Part shown: positions 48,413 through 59,439 of the stretch, in pieces
Layout: the number at the start of each line of letters is the position of its first letter
Numbering within the stretch: position 1 is the stretch's first letter
Assembly: GCA_030142905.1 (NCBI GenBank)
Contig: JASJOG010000539.1
Location: 1-64,000 of the forward strand
DNA: 64,000 bases
Direction: 5' to 3'
Origin: Heliopora coerulea
Taxonomy: Eukaryota; Cnidaria; Anthozoa; Scleralcyonacea; Helioporidae
Program-made: the position numbers and the translations under genes
Notes under the pieces: model-generated
The model's database searches: none
The model's input: the letters and a program-made list of their open reading frames with translations, nothing else
What the model was told of the DNA's origin: nothing

Positions 48413-48466
48413 GGAACGAAGGGAACCCGTGGGGAAACTGGGAAAATAGGAACAGCAGGACCTCAA
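48413..48466 (+). CDS. Collagen helix exon 38 (54 bp)
   Basis: Encodes GTKGTRGETGKIGTAGPQ. Acceptor taattttag, donor gtatgt. Middle third of the vertebrate exon 40 unit. The shortest intron seen (85 bp) follows. Confidence 0.93.
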
Positions 48467-48551
48467 GTATGTAAAAGTTTCAAGACAGGATAATCTTTTT
48501 TATGGAATGATTCTGTTCGTTTCACGTGTTTACCTTTCGTTTTCAATAAAG

Positions 48552-48605
48552 GGTATTGTGGGAGAAACCGGAGACAATGGTGAAGTTGGTGAGAGGGGCG
48601 CTCAG
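48552..48605 (+). CDS. Collagen helix exon 39 (54 bp)
   Basis: Encodes GIVGETGDNGEVGERGAQ; no proline, acidic. Acceptor tcaataaag, donor gtacat. Last third of the vertebrate exon 40 unit. Confidence 0.91.
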
Positions 48606-48735
48606 GTACATGGCTAGGAAATTGAATAAAAATGTTATAATATAATCTTATGAAGTGTTGATGGACTATTGCCAAGTTAGGTTTCATATAGTCTTCACGT
48701 TGTTTCTTACCTATTTCCAATTTTCTCTTACCTAG

Positions 48736-48789
48736 GGAAAGAAGGGTATTGCCGGAGCTCCTGGAACAAATGGACCTGTTGGGTTTTTC
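48736..48789 (+). CDS. Collagen helix exon 40 (54 bp)
   Basis: Encodes GKKGIAGAPGTNGPVGFF. Acceptor ttacctag, donor gtatgt. First half of the vertebrate exon 41 unit. The Phe-Phe in X and Y of the last triplet is rare in fibrillar helices. Confidence 0.92.
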
Positions 48790-48894
48790 GTATGTTTACC
48801 ATTGAATTCTTTTACTTTACAACTACCCCAGTAATATTATTGTGTTGATTTGTATTTTGTATTCTGTTAACTTAAATAATTCACTTTATTTCAG

Positions 48895-48948
48895 GGTGAT
48901 ATGGGATTCGCTGGCCATCCTGGGATCACAGGAGAAGAAGGGAAGATC
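48895..48948 (+). CDS. Collagen helix exon 41 (54 bp)
   Basis: Encodes GDMGFAGHPGITGEEGKI. Acceptor ttatttcag, donor gtgagt. Second half of the vertebrate exon 41 unit. Confidence 0.93.
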
Positions 48949-49229
48949 GTGAGTGCAATCATTTTTGCATATAAACAATTTAAGGAATAATTACTATTAC
49001 TCGATTTGCAATCGAAAGGGCTGTGTATCCTTCAGAAACATTGATCAGAAAAAAATCTGACAAATTTTATATCCTGGTCGAGGGAGTCTAGAAGCTGAAA
49101 AACGTCAGATGCCTTGCCAATGTCAGATTTTTCAGATACCGGTTTATTATTTACTGATAAACAAACGAAAAATACATCTAAAAGATGGCAAGTACACAAT
49201 TCAAAGGCTTGTTAAGATATATTATCTAA

Positions 49230-49705
49230 GGTGGCCGCCACGACATTTCGAACTATTTCGCAGGCTGTAAACTGACAAAAAGAGTCGTTAGTGGCATTAG
49301 ACCTTGAAAAAGAACGCTGAAGAATATAAAAGAAGTTTACTTTTCATATTTTTTGATTGCTAAATGGTAAAACATGTTATTTTGTAGGTTTTCATCATGG
49401 CAGTGACAGGGAAATTTAGCACCTCAAGACTGGCAAACAGCCGGTGAAATAAGCAAATTATTTCAGCGGGATCAAACGCGATAAAAGATTCCCGCTGAAA
49501 TAATTTCCTTATTTCACTGGCCAAATTTCCCTGTTACTGCCATGATGAAAACCTACAAAATAACATGTTTTACCATTTAGCAATCAAAAAATATAAAAAG
49601 AAAACTTCTTTTACATTCTTCAGCGTTCTTTTTCAATGTCTAATGCCACTAATGACTCTTTTTGTCAGTTTACCACCTGCGAAATAGTTCGAATTGTCGT
49701 GGCGG
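49230..49705. mobile_element. Large palindrome, arms about 200 bp
   Basis: gtggccgccacgac (49231) pairs with gtcgtggcggccat (49698), and ggttttcatcatggcagtga (49388) pairs with the complement near 49536. The centre near 49483 is ttcagcgggatcaaacgcga. No protein motif. Confidence 0.7.
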
Positions 49706-50245
49706 CCATCTTGGTTCTCCCAAAACGTTATTTCCGGTTGCTTAGGGAATTTGGCCGTATACCATCCGATATTATTGGGATTAGTGGATTCAGTGTCGTC
49801 ATAAGAGTAAACTGTCATGAGATTTTGCTGCGTTTTTATGGATGCCATCTTTCGTTTGATAAATGAACAGTTTTCGTGGTCCATCTAAGTTGGTTTTCGC
49901 ACATTTCATCTCGATACCAGAACGAGCTTTGGTGGTCTTTGGTAAAAATTAAATATAATTGCACATAGGTTTAATATAGTAGAAGTTTTAATGTTATCAT
50001 ACATCAGGTCTATTAAGTTTACTTTTGGTGATTAATATTAACTTAGAACTATTAGATTGATAATTTTTAGTATTTTATGTAATTTCCCCCTTACTTTCAG
50101 TGTAGGAAGATTTCTACTAAGCTGACAGTCTGTTAAGTGATTACACTAACTCTGCTTCATGTCTTCTGATATGTGTCTATTTCGAAAACACTTTTTCCTT
50201 TTGTTAACATTTATGTTTACCTCTTTGGCGTTAATTTCATTCTAG

Positions 50246-50299
50246 GGGTTGCCAGGACGGAATGGAAAACGTGGAAGACCCGGAGGATATGGGAGACAG
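50246..50299 (+). CDS. Collagen helix exon 42 (54 bp)
   Basis: Encodes GLPGRNGKRGRPGGYGRQ: five basic residues, no acid. Acceptor cattctag, donor gtataa. First half of the vertebrate exon 42 unit. Confidence 0.92.
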
Positions 50300-51058
50300 G
50301 TATAATCCATTTTAACTTTTTGAATTAACAGTAAGTTTTAAATTCATTGTTGTGCATGGATATCTTAAGCTATTTTGATATATTGAAAAACTTTCATTTA
50401 TTTAACTGAAAAGACGATTGCAAAAACATGAATAAATTGACTTCAGTATCTCGTACGTCTGAAATGACAACGCCATTTACGAACGAGGCTGGCTGGTCAG
50501 AGAACAATTAACTCTCAAATAAGCATACATCTCAAGGTATTAATCGAGATGATCTATTCTGAACCCTATCGGGTTTTATTAGCAAAAGTGTATCGTCCAC
50601 ACATCAAACATTTGAACAGACTATTATTGAGTCATTGTTAAGGAATAGAATGGCCAAATTCTATTGTCGTTATGTAGGCAATACACCTATTCTAAACAGC
50701 TAAAGGGAATCCAGCAGGAAACCGTTTTGATTTGAAGAGATATTTTAAAATATCAGTAGAACTCTGGTTAGATTCCCGTTAGAAGCTTGGAAAATTTTTC
50801 GTGGTTCATTGTATACGTTGATCAGTATGCGCATTTGAGACTTACAAGACACTAAAGCTACCACATGCCAAGTGGTGTTGTAAATCATAGTTGAAATATT
50901 GCTAGTTAATCTGTTGTTTTAGGTCTGTGTATTTTAGTTGACCAGTCGACTCTGTATTTCACAGAATAAAACCTTTTTGAATAAACGAATAGCCAGTGGA
51001 AGGAAATTCAAACTTAACTAAGCATTATCCACGGAATTTATCCTGAAAATTTTCACTA
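50300..51058. other. Intron 42, first part, nothing recognised
   Basis: No exon or repeat that I can support. Confidence 0.5.
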
Positions 51059-51439
51059 ATCAAGGACAGTGGCGTCGCCTCGGGTAGGGGGGGACTAGCG
51101 TGGTCCTAGACTTGCTCCAAGTATCTCTCTGTGTCGTCACACGATGTCCATGGCCTCTGGTATCACACGGAAAAGCGGAAACGGCGAGGGGAGAGGAGGG
51201 AGACAGTCTTGTCAAATATGGACACCGGAAGTATGTGTCTGTCCGAAACTCAACAGTAGCGGCACCTCTTTATGATCAGACGTGAACAATGAAAAGTATT
51301 TGCTTATAATGCGCCACATGTCATACCAAGGGGGGATTGCTCCTGTTTTTTCGCATTGAACTGTTATGGCACTTCAGTGATTTTAAGTCAGTAACTCCGA
51401 GACCATCGACACAGAATAGTTGTTATTGGGAACAAAAGC

Positions 51440-51620
51440 ACTCCTGAAATTTATATGTTAGGTGTATGAGAGCTTGGAGATATCTCGAAATGATAGATGA
51501 ACGATCGTCAAGCCCTATCCTCAGAAAAACGATTTCTGAACCCCAGGCGGGGATCGAACTCGCAACCTTCTGATGACTGGTGAGACGCTCTAACGATTGA
51601 GCTACCAAGACTCAGATGGA
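51440..51620 (-). mobile_element. tRNA-derived SINE, copy 1
   Basis: On -, 51550-51615 gives ctgagtcttggtagctcaat (A box) and gttgcgagttcgatcccc (B box). The body with atatctcgaaatgatagatg follows. Same family as 1504-1584. Confidence 0.6.
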
Positions 51621-51689
51621 GAGCCAAGGTGCAAGTTCGACATATATGTGTGACCTAAGCGGAAGCCACTATATATTGATAATGATATA

Positions 51690-51865
51690 GATGAAATTTA
51701 TATGTTAGATGTATGAGAGCTTGGAAATATCTTGAGATGATAGATGAACGATCGTCAAGCCCTATCCTCAGAAAAACGATTTCTGAGCCCCAGACAGAGA
51801 TCGAGCCCGCAACCTGATGATGACCCGTGAGACGCTCTAGCCATTGAGCTACCATATTTCCATAT
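51690..51865 (-). mobile_element. tRNA-derived SINE, copy 2
   Basis: Close repeat of the copy 70 bp upstream (atgaaatttatatgttagat ... acgatttctgagccccagac) in the same orientation; its B box has drifted (gggctcgatctc). A local tandem duplication or twin insertion. Confidence 0.6.
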
Positions 51866-52415
51866 TTTCCAGAAAGATTGCCTTTTCCCAAAGTTCGCCT
51901 TTACTTGACAAGGCAGTTTGACTCGAAATTTATCGTTGCTACCGTGGTTGCTTGGGTGGTTTGTTAGCCTGCGCTCCCTAAGTACAGCTGTGGAATCGTG
52001 TATTAAGTCATTCAACCTGGCTTTTAGGCTCATTATCTAAGCAAACAATTTTACCAGTGCTGTCAACACTAAGTATGACGTCATCATTAGTATGAAATCA
52101 TAACTTACTATGACATAATCACTTGGAGTCCCCCCCGTTGTTCGAAGGCTGGCGACGCCCTTGATCTAGGATTAAGCTAGTCACCCTTACGATAACTTGA
52201 CCATCATGACAGAGGATTCAAATTACCTCTTGAGCTAGACTTTGCGCATAAAAGTCTTAGAAAGCAGAACATTGATGGAAAAGCTCCTTCGTTTATTGAG
52301 TGGCCTATAAATCGAAATGCGTTTTAAGTGCATTTTTTATGTGCGTCTTAAAATCTGATCTTTGTGGTACAAGATTGGTTTTACCCTCTTTTTGGCTACG
52401 ATACATTTTATCTAG

Positions 52416-52469
52416 GGAGACAAGGGATCTGAAGGACCGGATGGAGGATTTGGAGAACCAGGAGCTGAG
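52416..52469 (+). CDS. Collagen helix exon 43 (54 bp)
   Basis: Encodes GDKGSEGPDGGFGEPGAE; acidic, in contrast to exon 42. Acceptor tttatctag, donor gtgacg (weak). Second half of the vertebrate exon 42 unit. Confidence 0.91.
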
Positions 52470-53161
52470 GTGACGGGGTTAATTAAATTACGTTTAATTT
52501 CTGGAATACTCAACTTGCGTCACTCTTCCCCGGCAGCAATGTTAAACGAAAGTATTTCTTCCACTTATCTTGAACGCAAAATATTTGGGAGAAAATTGTG
52601 ATCATTTATCGATGGACAGACTCTGACATGTTCATTTAGTCAACTATCTGTCTTGACTGATATGCAACAGCACTCAAAAATTAATGCGCTAGTGCAAGAT
52701 TAAATCTTTTGTCACAAAAAGTTCGATGTTTAACATATTTTATGGGACATCTTTATTTGAATTGCATACCAGTCATAAAGTAAGTAGACCACGCAGCTCA
52801 GGCTATTTATGGGCATCCCAGCCATATGAATTGTGGCGGACCAGGTAAGGTTGCGGCAAACTGGAACGTTCTGAATATGTTTGAGATATCTTGATATACA
52901 GATATATCGCATGAAATAACTTGATTACCCTGAGTTATTATTTCACAGACTTGTTAAGATATGTTATTCATACTCCAAATCAACCTCAGTCTTGGTGTGT
53001 CTCTGACTTATATACCTTGTAATTTACTCTTCGGTTTGTTTATTTGTCAAGAAGCGTTAATGTACAACATAATTTTCCAAGCTCATTGAAATTTATTATC
53101 GATAGTGAGTAACATTTAAATTTCCTAAAAGTTAACACCATAAATCTTTGTCTTATTTTAG

Positions 53162-53215
53162 GGTCCTCCAGGCCCTCCTGGAAAAAGAGGAAACTCGGGG
53201 GAGCAAGGTTTTTTG
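53162..53215 (+). CDS. Collagen helix exon 44 (54 bp)
   Basis: Encodes GPPGPPGKRGNSGEQGFL. Acceptor ttattttag, donor gtgtgt. Vertebrate exon 43 position. Two GPP triplets make it one of the more stable stretches. Confidence 0.93.
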
Positions 53216-54011
53216 GTGTGTAACATATTTCATACAATTCCTTTGAGACTTCTCTTTTCTGGAGGAGCATTGAAACCTGAACTTTCCTGATCATTACGCG
53301 ATTCCAGTTGTAATTTTCGCCTTCTGTGTTAGGGAAATTTTCACAACATTTCTCTGTATTTTTCATTGTTCCTTAATCCTCTCAGGCCACTTTGAGCCGC
53401 GGAGGATTGATGAAGGTATGAAAAGGGCCACATAAGTCGTCCGTTGGTTCTCGGAGGCATTTAATCCACAGTCACTACGACATGCCATGGTTTTATGTGG
53501 AATATTACAACTATTTCTCGGAAGTGTGCCTGTTTAATTTTTGTTGATTAAAACTGGAAACGTTCCGTTCAACTTTATTCAGACCTATAATTGAGATATT
53601 TGTATACAGTGGCAGATTCTGACATCTGCAGGGATCTGGAACCAAGAATTTGCACAAAAACATATGTGTAAATAGACTAACGTGAGGCGAACGAACCACT
53701 CTTTCGTTACTTGACCTGAATAGTTCTTAAAGATTAATAATCTGAGCTTTATGCTAAAGACTTTGCTTGCTTAACACTGTATTCATGGCTTCTCAAGTTA
53801 CACGTTTAAATTACTCCCCATATTTTGTTCAGCCTGTAAATAGTCTTATTCATAAATCCGCTGACTAATATTAAATTCATGATCACTTACATTGAACTAT
53901 GTGTCGAGGTCCAGATTCATGTAGGAGGAATAATGGGTGATTTTAAAATGATCTGTAGTGATTAAGAAGTCATTATTGGTCCTACCATTACTTTAAATTT
54001 AACCTTATAAG

Positions 54012-54119
54012 GGAGTGAATGGTGAATCTGGAAGCATAGGAGAACCAGGCCCACCAGGTCCTGTAGGACCGATTGGTTATGCAGGACCTCCAGGAAAGAG
54101 AGGAATGTCTGGAGAGAAG
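54012..54119 (+). CDS. Collagen helix exon 45 (108 bp)
   Basis: Twelve triplets: GVN GES GSI GEP GPP GPV, then GPI GYA GPP GKR GMS GEK. Acceptor ccttataag, donor gttggt. It is the only 108-bp exon here and it falls exactly where the vertebrate layout has 108-bp exon 44, a strong check on the alignment. Seven prolines. Confidence 0.93.
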
Positions 54120-54775
54120 GTTGGTAAATTTCATGTACTCCCACTTGTTTCATTGTCCCCCGAGACATACTTTTGGTCACTGAAATTCTGATTCCACCTT
54201 TAATCAGATTTTAGTTTTGATTCTTATTTCCATTCCTATACCATGTTTCCTACTTCCTATTTCTTATGCCTTTTTCCTGTATTAGAATACAGGATTACTT
54301 ACTATTTCCGATTTCTCAGTTACTATTTCTGGCCTCTTATTTCTATTTCCTGTCTCTCTTTTGTTATTAAATTTTTTCTTTATTCATATTAATGATGAAT
54401 GTTGTTGATGAACGTTAATGTTCTTGGTCTCAGTCGCTAGTCCTTTCATTAAGGTCGGGCTACTGCCATTACTCTAGCTGGTGATCTGTTTTTATCTTTA
54501 GCAACTGTTTAAATAATCCAAACAGACTTAACGACGGGTACTTTTCTGGGATGGTCACCAGTTCAGAATCTTATGGCAACCCTGACTCGTTCTCGTTCTT
54601 ATTGTTGAGCAAGCTCGAAGTAATGACCACCTCGTGCACACATTGCGCTGCCGATGAGCAAAACCTTCCCATGCCAAATAACTCCTTCCCACAGTGCTGC
54701 TGTAATAACAGGGAACTGTAATAAAACTGTAATAACAGGAAAAAGTCTTACCGAGGTTTTACTGCCCTAATTTAG

Positions 54776-54829
54776 GGAGATGAAGGTCCTGATGGAGTTA
54801 TTGGCCCACCTGGACGTAGTGGGGCTGGA
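54776..54829 (+). CDS. Collagen helix exon 46 (54 bp)
   Basis: Encodes GDEGPDGVIGPPGRSGAG. Acceptor ctaatttag, donor gtaaga. Vertebrate exon 45 position. Confidence 0.93.
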
Positions 54830-55661
54830 GTAAGAACATTAAAATTTTAATGAGTGAACTGTCATATATATGTGTAATGAAGCTGTAAACTATGCATTTG
54901 TTCAAAATAAACGTATTCTGAACATTTTTCTAAACTTACATGTAAATTCTCAGAATCAGTTACACGTGACGTCACGTAAGCTAAGAAGCAGTTGCAGAAC
55001 AATGACCTTATGGATGAACTGCAATCAACTTTTACGTTGCGGTCAGCTATATTATTAACCTTACTTTACAAGGGTGAAGTTCAGTTTTAGACGTGATTTT
55101 TAAATATTAGACGTGCCATCTTATATTCTACACAATAATTATCTATCTAGTTTTCTGTCAAATGCTTATTAAAATGAGTTTTACGTGTTAGTCAAGTTAG
55201 ATCATCCAGGTTAGTGTAGTCACCAACAGTCTTCCTCGAGACTAAACTGAACTGGCCGATTTACGTTCGCCAACACGTACTGATTCTCTCAAGTTAAAAC
55301 CATTTACTTTAAAATCATTTTTCTTAGAAAGGTTTTGAACTGGATCTCGTCTTAAGGCTGAGGGAAAAGGCAAATTCGAAAGTGGAAAATCATGATACCT
55401 TGCTCAGCTTCTTCCAATAATTTTTGTTATTCTTAAGGTTGTTTGCTAAACATAAATTTAAAGAAACTGGTATTAGACATGCGGAAAAGTCTTAAACGTG
55501 TTTACAGTAATATTCCCAGTCTTTTTATGGTGCATGTGTTAGGATGGTGTTACCACATTAAAATGGAAACTTATAATCTCAAGCTTTTTACCCAGAAAAG
55601 TTTCATGAGTTCGCGACGGAGATCAAATCCCTAATTGATTACCAGCTTAATATTTTTATAG

Positions 55662-55715
55662 GGAAGAAAAGGACAATTAGGAGATAAAGGATCGCGTGGA
55701 TCTGATGGCATAAAG
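55662..55715 (+). CDS. Collagen helix exon 47 (54 bp)
   Basis: Encodes GRKGQLGDKGSRGSDGIK. Acceptor tttttatag, donor gtctgt. First half of the vertebrate exon 46 unit. By the inferred numbering GIK sits at 925-927, one triplet before the vertebrate cross-link triplet GIK at 928-930. Confidence 0.92.
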
Positions 55716-55806
55716 GTCTGTATGTTACTGCAGAAGCCTTAAAAGTCTACCGTTTGGCTAAAGGATGCGTTAGTTCATACTCTTGCTGCTTGATTAACTT
55801 TGTTAG

Positions 55807-55860
55807 GGACCTATAGGCGAAACAGGATCATTGGGATTGGAAGGACTATTTGGAATAAGG
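55807..55860 (+). CDS. Collagen helix exon 48 (54 bp)
   Basis: Encodes GPIGETGSLGLEGLFGIR; hydrophobic X positions. Acceptor tttgttag, donor gtaagt. A 5.9-kb intron rich in retroelements follows. Confidence 0.93.
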
Positions 55861-56204
55861 GTAAGTTATATAAGAGACCAGTCTACCGCAGTAAATGAAA
55901 CTAAGCAAGCCTGGAAGAATTTGCTTAAAAAACTTTCAAAAAACTATATAAATACATTTACTTATTCATGTATTTATAAGTATTTACATACAATTCATTA
56001 AGAAATCATGAGGAAAATACAATGGAAAATCATAACCATGTCGTGTCTTTATATGTAATAAAGACACGCTTGCGTTTCTCTCAAATTCTCAAATTTTTTT
56101 GGCTTAGAAAATATAAATTTCCAAACCTAATTCGCGAAATAGCGTATTAAGAAACATGTTATATAAGAAATTTCATATATAAATATACTGATTACTTATT
56201 AACT

Positions 56205-56240
56205 GAGTGTGAGGTCTGTACGGGAAAGTATTTGCCCGAG
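56205..56240 (+). repeat. Microsatellite-linked repeat head, copy 2
   Basis: gagtgtgaggtctgtacg then gtatttgcccgag, as at 23079-23116, again next to a tetranucleotide tract. Confidence 0.45.
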
Positions 56241-56242
56241 GT

Positions 56243-56439
56243 ATGTATGTTTGTATGTATGTATGTATGTGTATGTGTATATATATATACACGCATGTAT
56301 ATGTACGTATATGTATGTATGTATGTATTTATCTATTGATCTATATCTATCTATCTATCTATATATATATAATAGCAAGACAAGGTAAACTTGGGTTACT
56401 TCATAAAGATTTACTAATTCGCTCTACACTGGGTTGAGC

Positions 56440-56470
<31 letters not shown>

Positions 56471-56494
56471 ATATAGAGTGTGTGTATATGTATA

Positions 56495-56538
<44 letters not shown>

Positions 56539-56560
56539 CACACACACACGAAGGTGCAGT
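56243..56560. repeat. Mixed (GTAT)n, (TCTA)n and (TA)n tracts
   Basis: Simple repeats interrupted at 56371-56413 by gacaaggtaaacttgggtta ... aaagatttacta, a piece identical to the region flanking the hammerhead at 60524-60584. Confidence 0.9.
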
Positions 56561-56887
56561 TTATCTGTGCTTCCTCTGGTGACTAACGACTCCTGCCTTA
56601 CTGCAAGCGACGAACCCACACTGACAAACAAAGTTTGTTGAGGCCGGATTAAGCTGGTGTCTCTGCTTGAGGTTAACACGTAGTTCGTTGTGGTGTTTCT
56701 GTCGCTCTTCCTCGAACGATTTTAAACGAGTTTCAGCTACTCTTTCCCAGGTCATAAGATCAATGTTACAGCGCTTGATGTTATCCTTCAGTTTGTCCTT
56801 GTAGCGTAAGAGGGGACGACCTACAGGACATTTGCTGTTCCAGAGCTGGCCATAGAAAAGCTGTTTGGGGACCCTAGTATGATCCAT
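56561..56887 (-). pseudogene. LINE C-terminal segment with C2H2-like finger
   Basis: MDHTRVPKQLFYGQL and PVGRPLLRYKDKLKDNIKRC are the common tail of such LINEs. The end CGFVACSKAGVVSHQRKH fits C-x4-C-x7-H-x3-H. 108 residues, frame intact. Confidence 0.65.
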
Positions 56888-57055
56888 TCACACTAAATGT
56901 CCCGCCCATCTCAGCTGTATCTTGATTACGAAAGCCTCAATGCCAGTTAAATTGCATCTTTGCAATATATCGCTATTCCTTACTTCATCCTACCATCTGA
57001 TGCCACAAATCGAGCGAAGTCAACGCATATGAAACGAGTTTAGCTGATTTATGTG

Positions 57056-57340
57056 CTACCGGTAAAGAGTCCAGGACTCAGCACCATAGAGTAGTGCTGA
57101 AATGACTACAGATTTATAGGTATCAATTTTAACCTTTAAAGATACGTCTTTCGTGTTCCAGAGCCTGTGATACAGGTCTCCGAATGCTGAGCTGGCCTTG
57201 CCTAATCTTGTTTGGATTTCTCTGTCCATTTTTGCGTCATTGGAAACAGTAGACCCGAGGTAGGTGAATGCATCGACCGTCTTTAATGCCTTCCCATCGA
57301 TGAAAACAGATCGTTTGCTTGGAGATGGATTATCCCGCAT
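57056..57340 (-). pseudogene. LINE post-RT (thumb) segment
   Basis: VDAFTYLGSTVSNDAKMDRE, then a RLGKASSAFGDLYHRLW block and ALLYGAESWTLYR: the usual segment after the RT active site. Continues the frame series of the upstream RT in a different phase. Confidence 0.7.
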
Positions 57341-57378
57341 GGGCTGATAGAGTAAATCTGTTTTCTTAATGTTAATAG

Positions 57379-58375
57379 TCAGGCCGAAAGCCTTCGACGT
57401 CTCAGTGAAACCATCAAGGATAGATTGAGCATCTTGTAACGTATGAGCAAATAGATCACAATCATCGGCAAAAAGAAGATCACGAATGAGCTGAGGTTTG
57501 GTATTGGCTTTGCATTAAAGCGTTGCTGGTTGTACAATCCACCGCTTGTCCTGAATTCGACATCAACACCTACAGAAAGATTCACAAAAGCTTTTTCAAG
57601 CATGGCAGAGAAATAAAAAGCAAAAAGAAGACGTGCAAAGACACAACCCTGCTTTGTGCCGTTTGAAAAAAGAAAAGAGTCTGATTGCTCGCTCCCAGAT
57701 CTTACAAGAGCTTTTATCCTCTCGCGAAAGGAGACGATAACATTTAGCACCTTTTCTGGCACTCCTAGCTTTACAAGGACTTTCCAGACAGCATCTCTTG
57801 ACATGGTGTCAAATGCCTTAGTGAGATCTACGAAGATAATGTAAAGCTCTTTGTTGTGCTCTCTAGCTTTTTCTTGAAACTGCCTTAGACTGAAGATCAT
57901 GTCTACAGTACCTCTGCCGGATCTAAATCCACGTTGCGTCTCAAGTAATACTGAACCCGAGAGAGAAATATTGAGCCTGTTCAGAATCACCCGAGCAAGA
58001 ATATTTCCTGCGACTGAGAGAAGCGATATTCCTCTGTGATTGTCGTATTCACATCTGTTGCCCTTGTGTTTGTGGAAGTAAAGGATGGAAGTGTCCTTGA
58101 ACTGTTGTGGAACAGACCTCCTTTCCCACACGAGGTTTATAAAGGCGCAAAGTTTGCTTGTGAGGAGATCACTACCACATTTGTAGATTTCAGCTGAAAT
58201 ACCATCGTCGCCTGGTGCTTTACCATTTGGCAGTTGTTTTATGGTTTTCTCCAGTTCAGATGTGGTAGGTTTTGCTGAGAGGGCTTCGACGATGGGCTGC
58301 TGAGGAAGATTGTCAATAACCTCATCACTGACGTTCGAGTACCTGTTGAGAACATTAGAGAAGTGTTCTGCCCAT
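57379..58375 (-). pseudogene. LINE reverse transcriptase domain, partial
   Basis: The frame is open upstream of its first Met (58131), reading LPNGKAPGDDGISAEIYK near 58200. Further motifs: HRGISLLSVAGNILARVI (finger), QRGFRSGRGTVDMIF, IIFVDLTKAFDTMSRD (first catalytic aspartate) and NGTKQGCVFARLLF. The second aspartate block is shifted out of frame near 57530. Confidence 0.75.
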
Positions 58376-58397
58376 TATATATACATATAAATTTATA

Positions 58398-58445
58398 TAT
58401 ATTGCTGAAGAAGGGGCCAGTTCCTGAAACGTGAGGTTTTAATCT
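58398..58445 (+). ncRNA. Hammerhead-like relic
   Basis: ctgaaga (a valid CUGANGA box), a wobble-containing stem II aggggccagttcct, then gaaac. Stem III is not evident. Lies between (TA)n tracts. Confidence 0.35.
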
Positions 58446-58509
58446 TAATAAAGTTTGCTTTGATGATGTATGATTTTTAACTTTATGTTTAGCGGGCTCT
58501 TGATGATTT

Positions 58510-58540
<31 letters not shown>

Positions 58541-58547
<7 letters not shown>

Positions 58548-58674
58548 ATTTAGTTATAGCTTTGAGCAACTGTCGTTACACGATGTTTCACGCTTACGCG
58601 ATTACGTGATGATCGCGTAAGCGTGAAACACCGTGTAACGACAGTTGCTCAAAGCTATAACTAAATAGACTATT
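58541..58674. repeat. Near-perfect palindrome, 60-bp arms
   Basis: atagtctatttagttatagc at the left mirrors the right end. The centre ttacgtgatgatcgcgtaag continues to cgtgaaacaccgtgta: a TGATGA box, a CGC/GCG stem with GTAA loop, GAAAC and a 3-bp stem III with CCG loop. This looks like the hammerheads at 59-60 kb but with C3 changed to G. Confidence 0.6.
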
Positions 58675-58726
58675 AAAGCTCTACACCTTTGTATTGGGTT
58701 CTCTTCTCTTCAGAGACCAAACAGCT

Positions 58727-58728
58727 AC

Positions 58729-58769
<41 letters not shown>

Positions 58770-58783
58770 CATACATACATACA

Positions 58784-58817
<34 letters not shown>

Positions 58818-58914
58818 CACATACGTATACATAGATATACATACGTATACATACTTATATATACAGGTAAATGTATATACATATACATACAGACATATAC
58901 ATACAGACATATAC

Positions 58915-58950
<36 letters not shown>

Positions 58951-58954
58951 ATAT

Positions 58955-58990
<36 letters not shown>
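58727..58990. repeat. (TA)n and (ACATA)n tracts
   Basis: Long (TA)n runs at 58733-58762, 58788-58813 and 58962-58990 with (TG)n at 58932-58949. The Penelope-like element starts immediately after. Confidence 0.95.
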
Positions 58991-58992
<2 letters not shown>

Positions 58993-59011
58993 CTTTAATA
59001 AAGTTAGAAGG

Positions 59012-59062
59012 GCGTTTGCTACTCGGAGTTTCACGTGTCTACAACACGATCATCAGGCAACT
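59012..59062 (-). ncRNA. Hammerhead ribozyme, Penelope-type (pair A, left)
   Basis: Reverse complement of 60290-60340, base for base: CTGATGA, stem II CGTGT/ACACG with loop TGTAG, GAAA, 3-bp stem III ACT/AGT with CCG loop, predicted cut after GTA, and stem I TTGC/GCAA. Confidence 0.7.
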
Positions 59063-59190
59063 GACAGATCGCTTCTACTATTCATTTACATAATTTGGGT
59101 CAAATTGTCTAAAATTAACTGTGATGCTGTAGTGCCCGCAATCAGTTGGCCAGCGAACTATAATGTGTATGTCTGCATGAAGAGAATAGT

Positions 59191-59437
59191 TCAGATCTTT
59201 TGTTCAGCAAGTTTTTCTTGTTTGATTTCAGGATAAGCATTTTTTTCTTCAAGGCAAAGATTGTATCTTCTTGAGCCGTATTTGTGTGAGCTTGCGTGCT
59301 TAACGATTGACCATTTTATTTGGTATTCCCGGTTTTCCATCTTCAGTCGCCAAATGTATTTGGAAAGTTCTGTTTCGTTCGCGTACTGTGTGTTTCGGAA
59401 GGACTTCAGGTGGTTGCGGTAACGATGCTTGAAGTGA
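59191..59437 (-). pseudogene. Penelope-like element C-terminus, inverted copy
   Basis: The - strand repeats FKHRYRNHLKSFRNTQYANE through YNLCLEEK exactly as in the right copy. It then shifts frame (NAYPEIKQ instead of MLILKSNK), so the last 30 residues differ. Starts at the junction, lacking the Cys cluster and YIG. Confidence 0.7.
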
Positions 59438-59439
59438 TC

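Larger units (their letters stand above)
51067..52163. mobile_element. hAT-like non-autonomous DNA transposon with nested SINEs
   Basis: Ends cagtggcgtcgcc and ggcgacgcccttg are inverted. The adjoining atcaagga (left) and atctagga (right) match at 7 of 8 bases, consistent with the 8-bp target-site duplication of hAT elements. Length about 1.1 kb, with two SINE copies inside and no transposase frame. Confidence 0.65.
56555..58375 (-). mobile_element. 5'-truncated LINE (non-LTR retrotransposon)
   Basis: On - a reverse transcriptase runs from about 58375, followed by a thumb segment and a zinc-finger C-terminus. The 5' end and any endonuclease are absent. It is bounded by (TA)n and tetranucleotide tracts. 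Different from the 27-30-kb element: no CCHC/PD-DXK end. Clade not assignable by eye (RTE- or jockey-like). Confidence 0.7.

Noticed and set aside
53386..53415. Possible exon between ctcag and gtatga
   Set aside because: Translation has no Gly-X-Y; exons 44 and 45 already fit the pattern without it.
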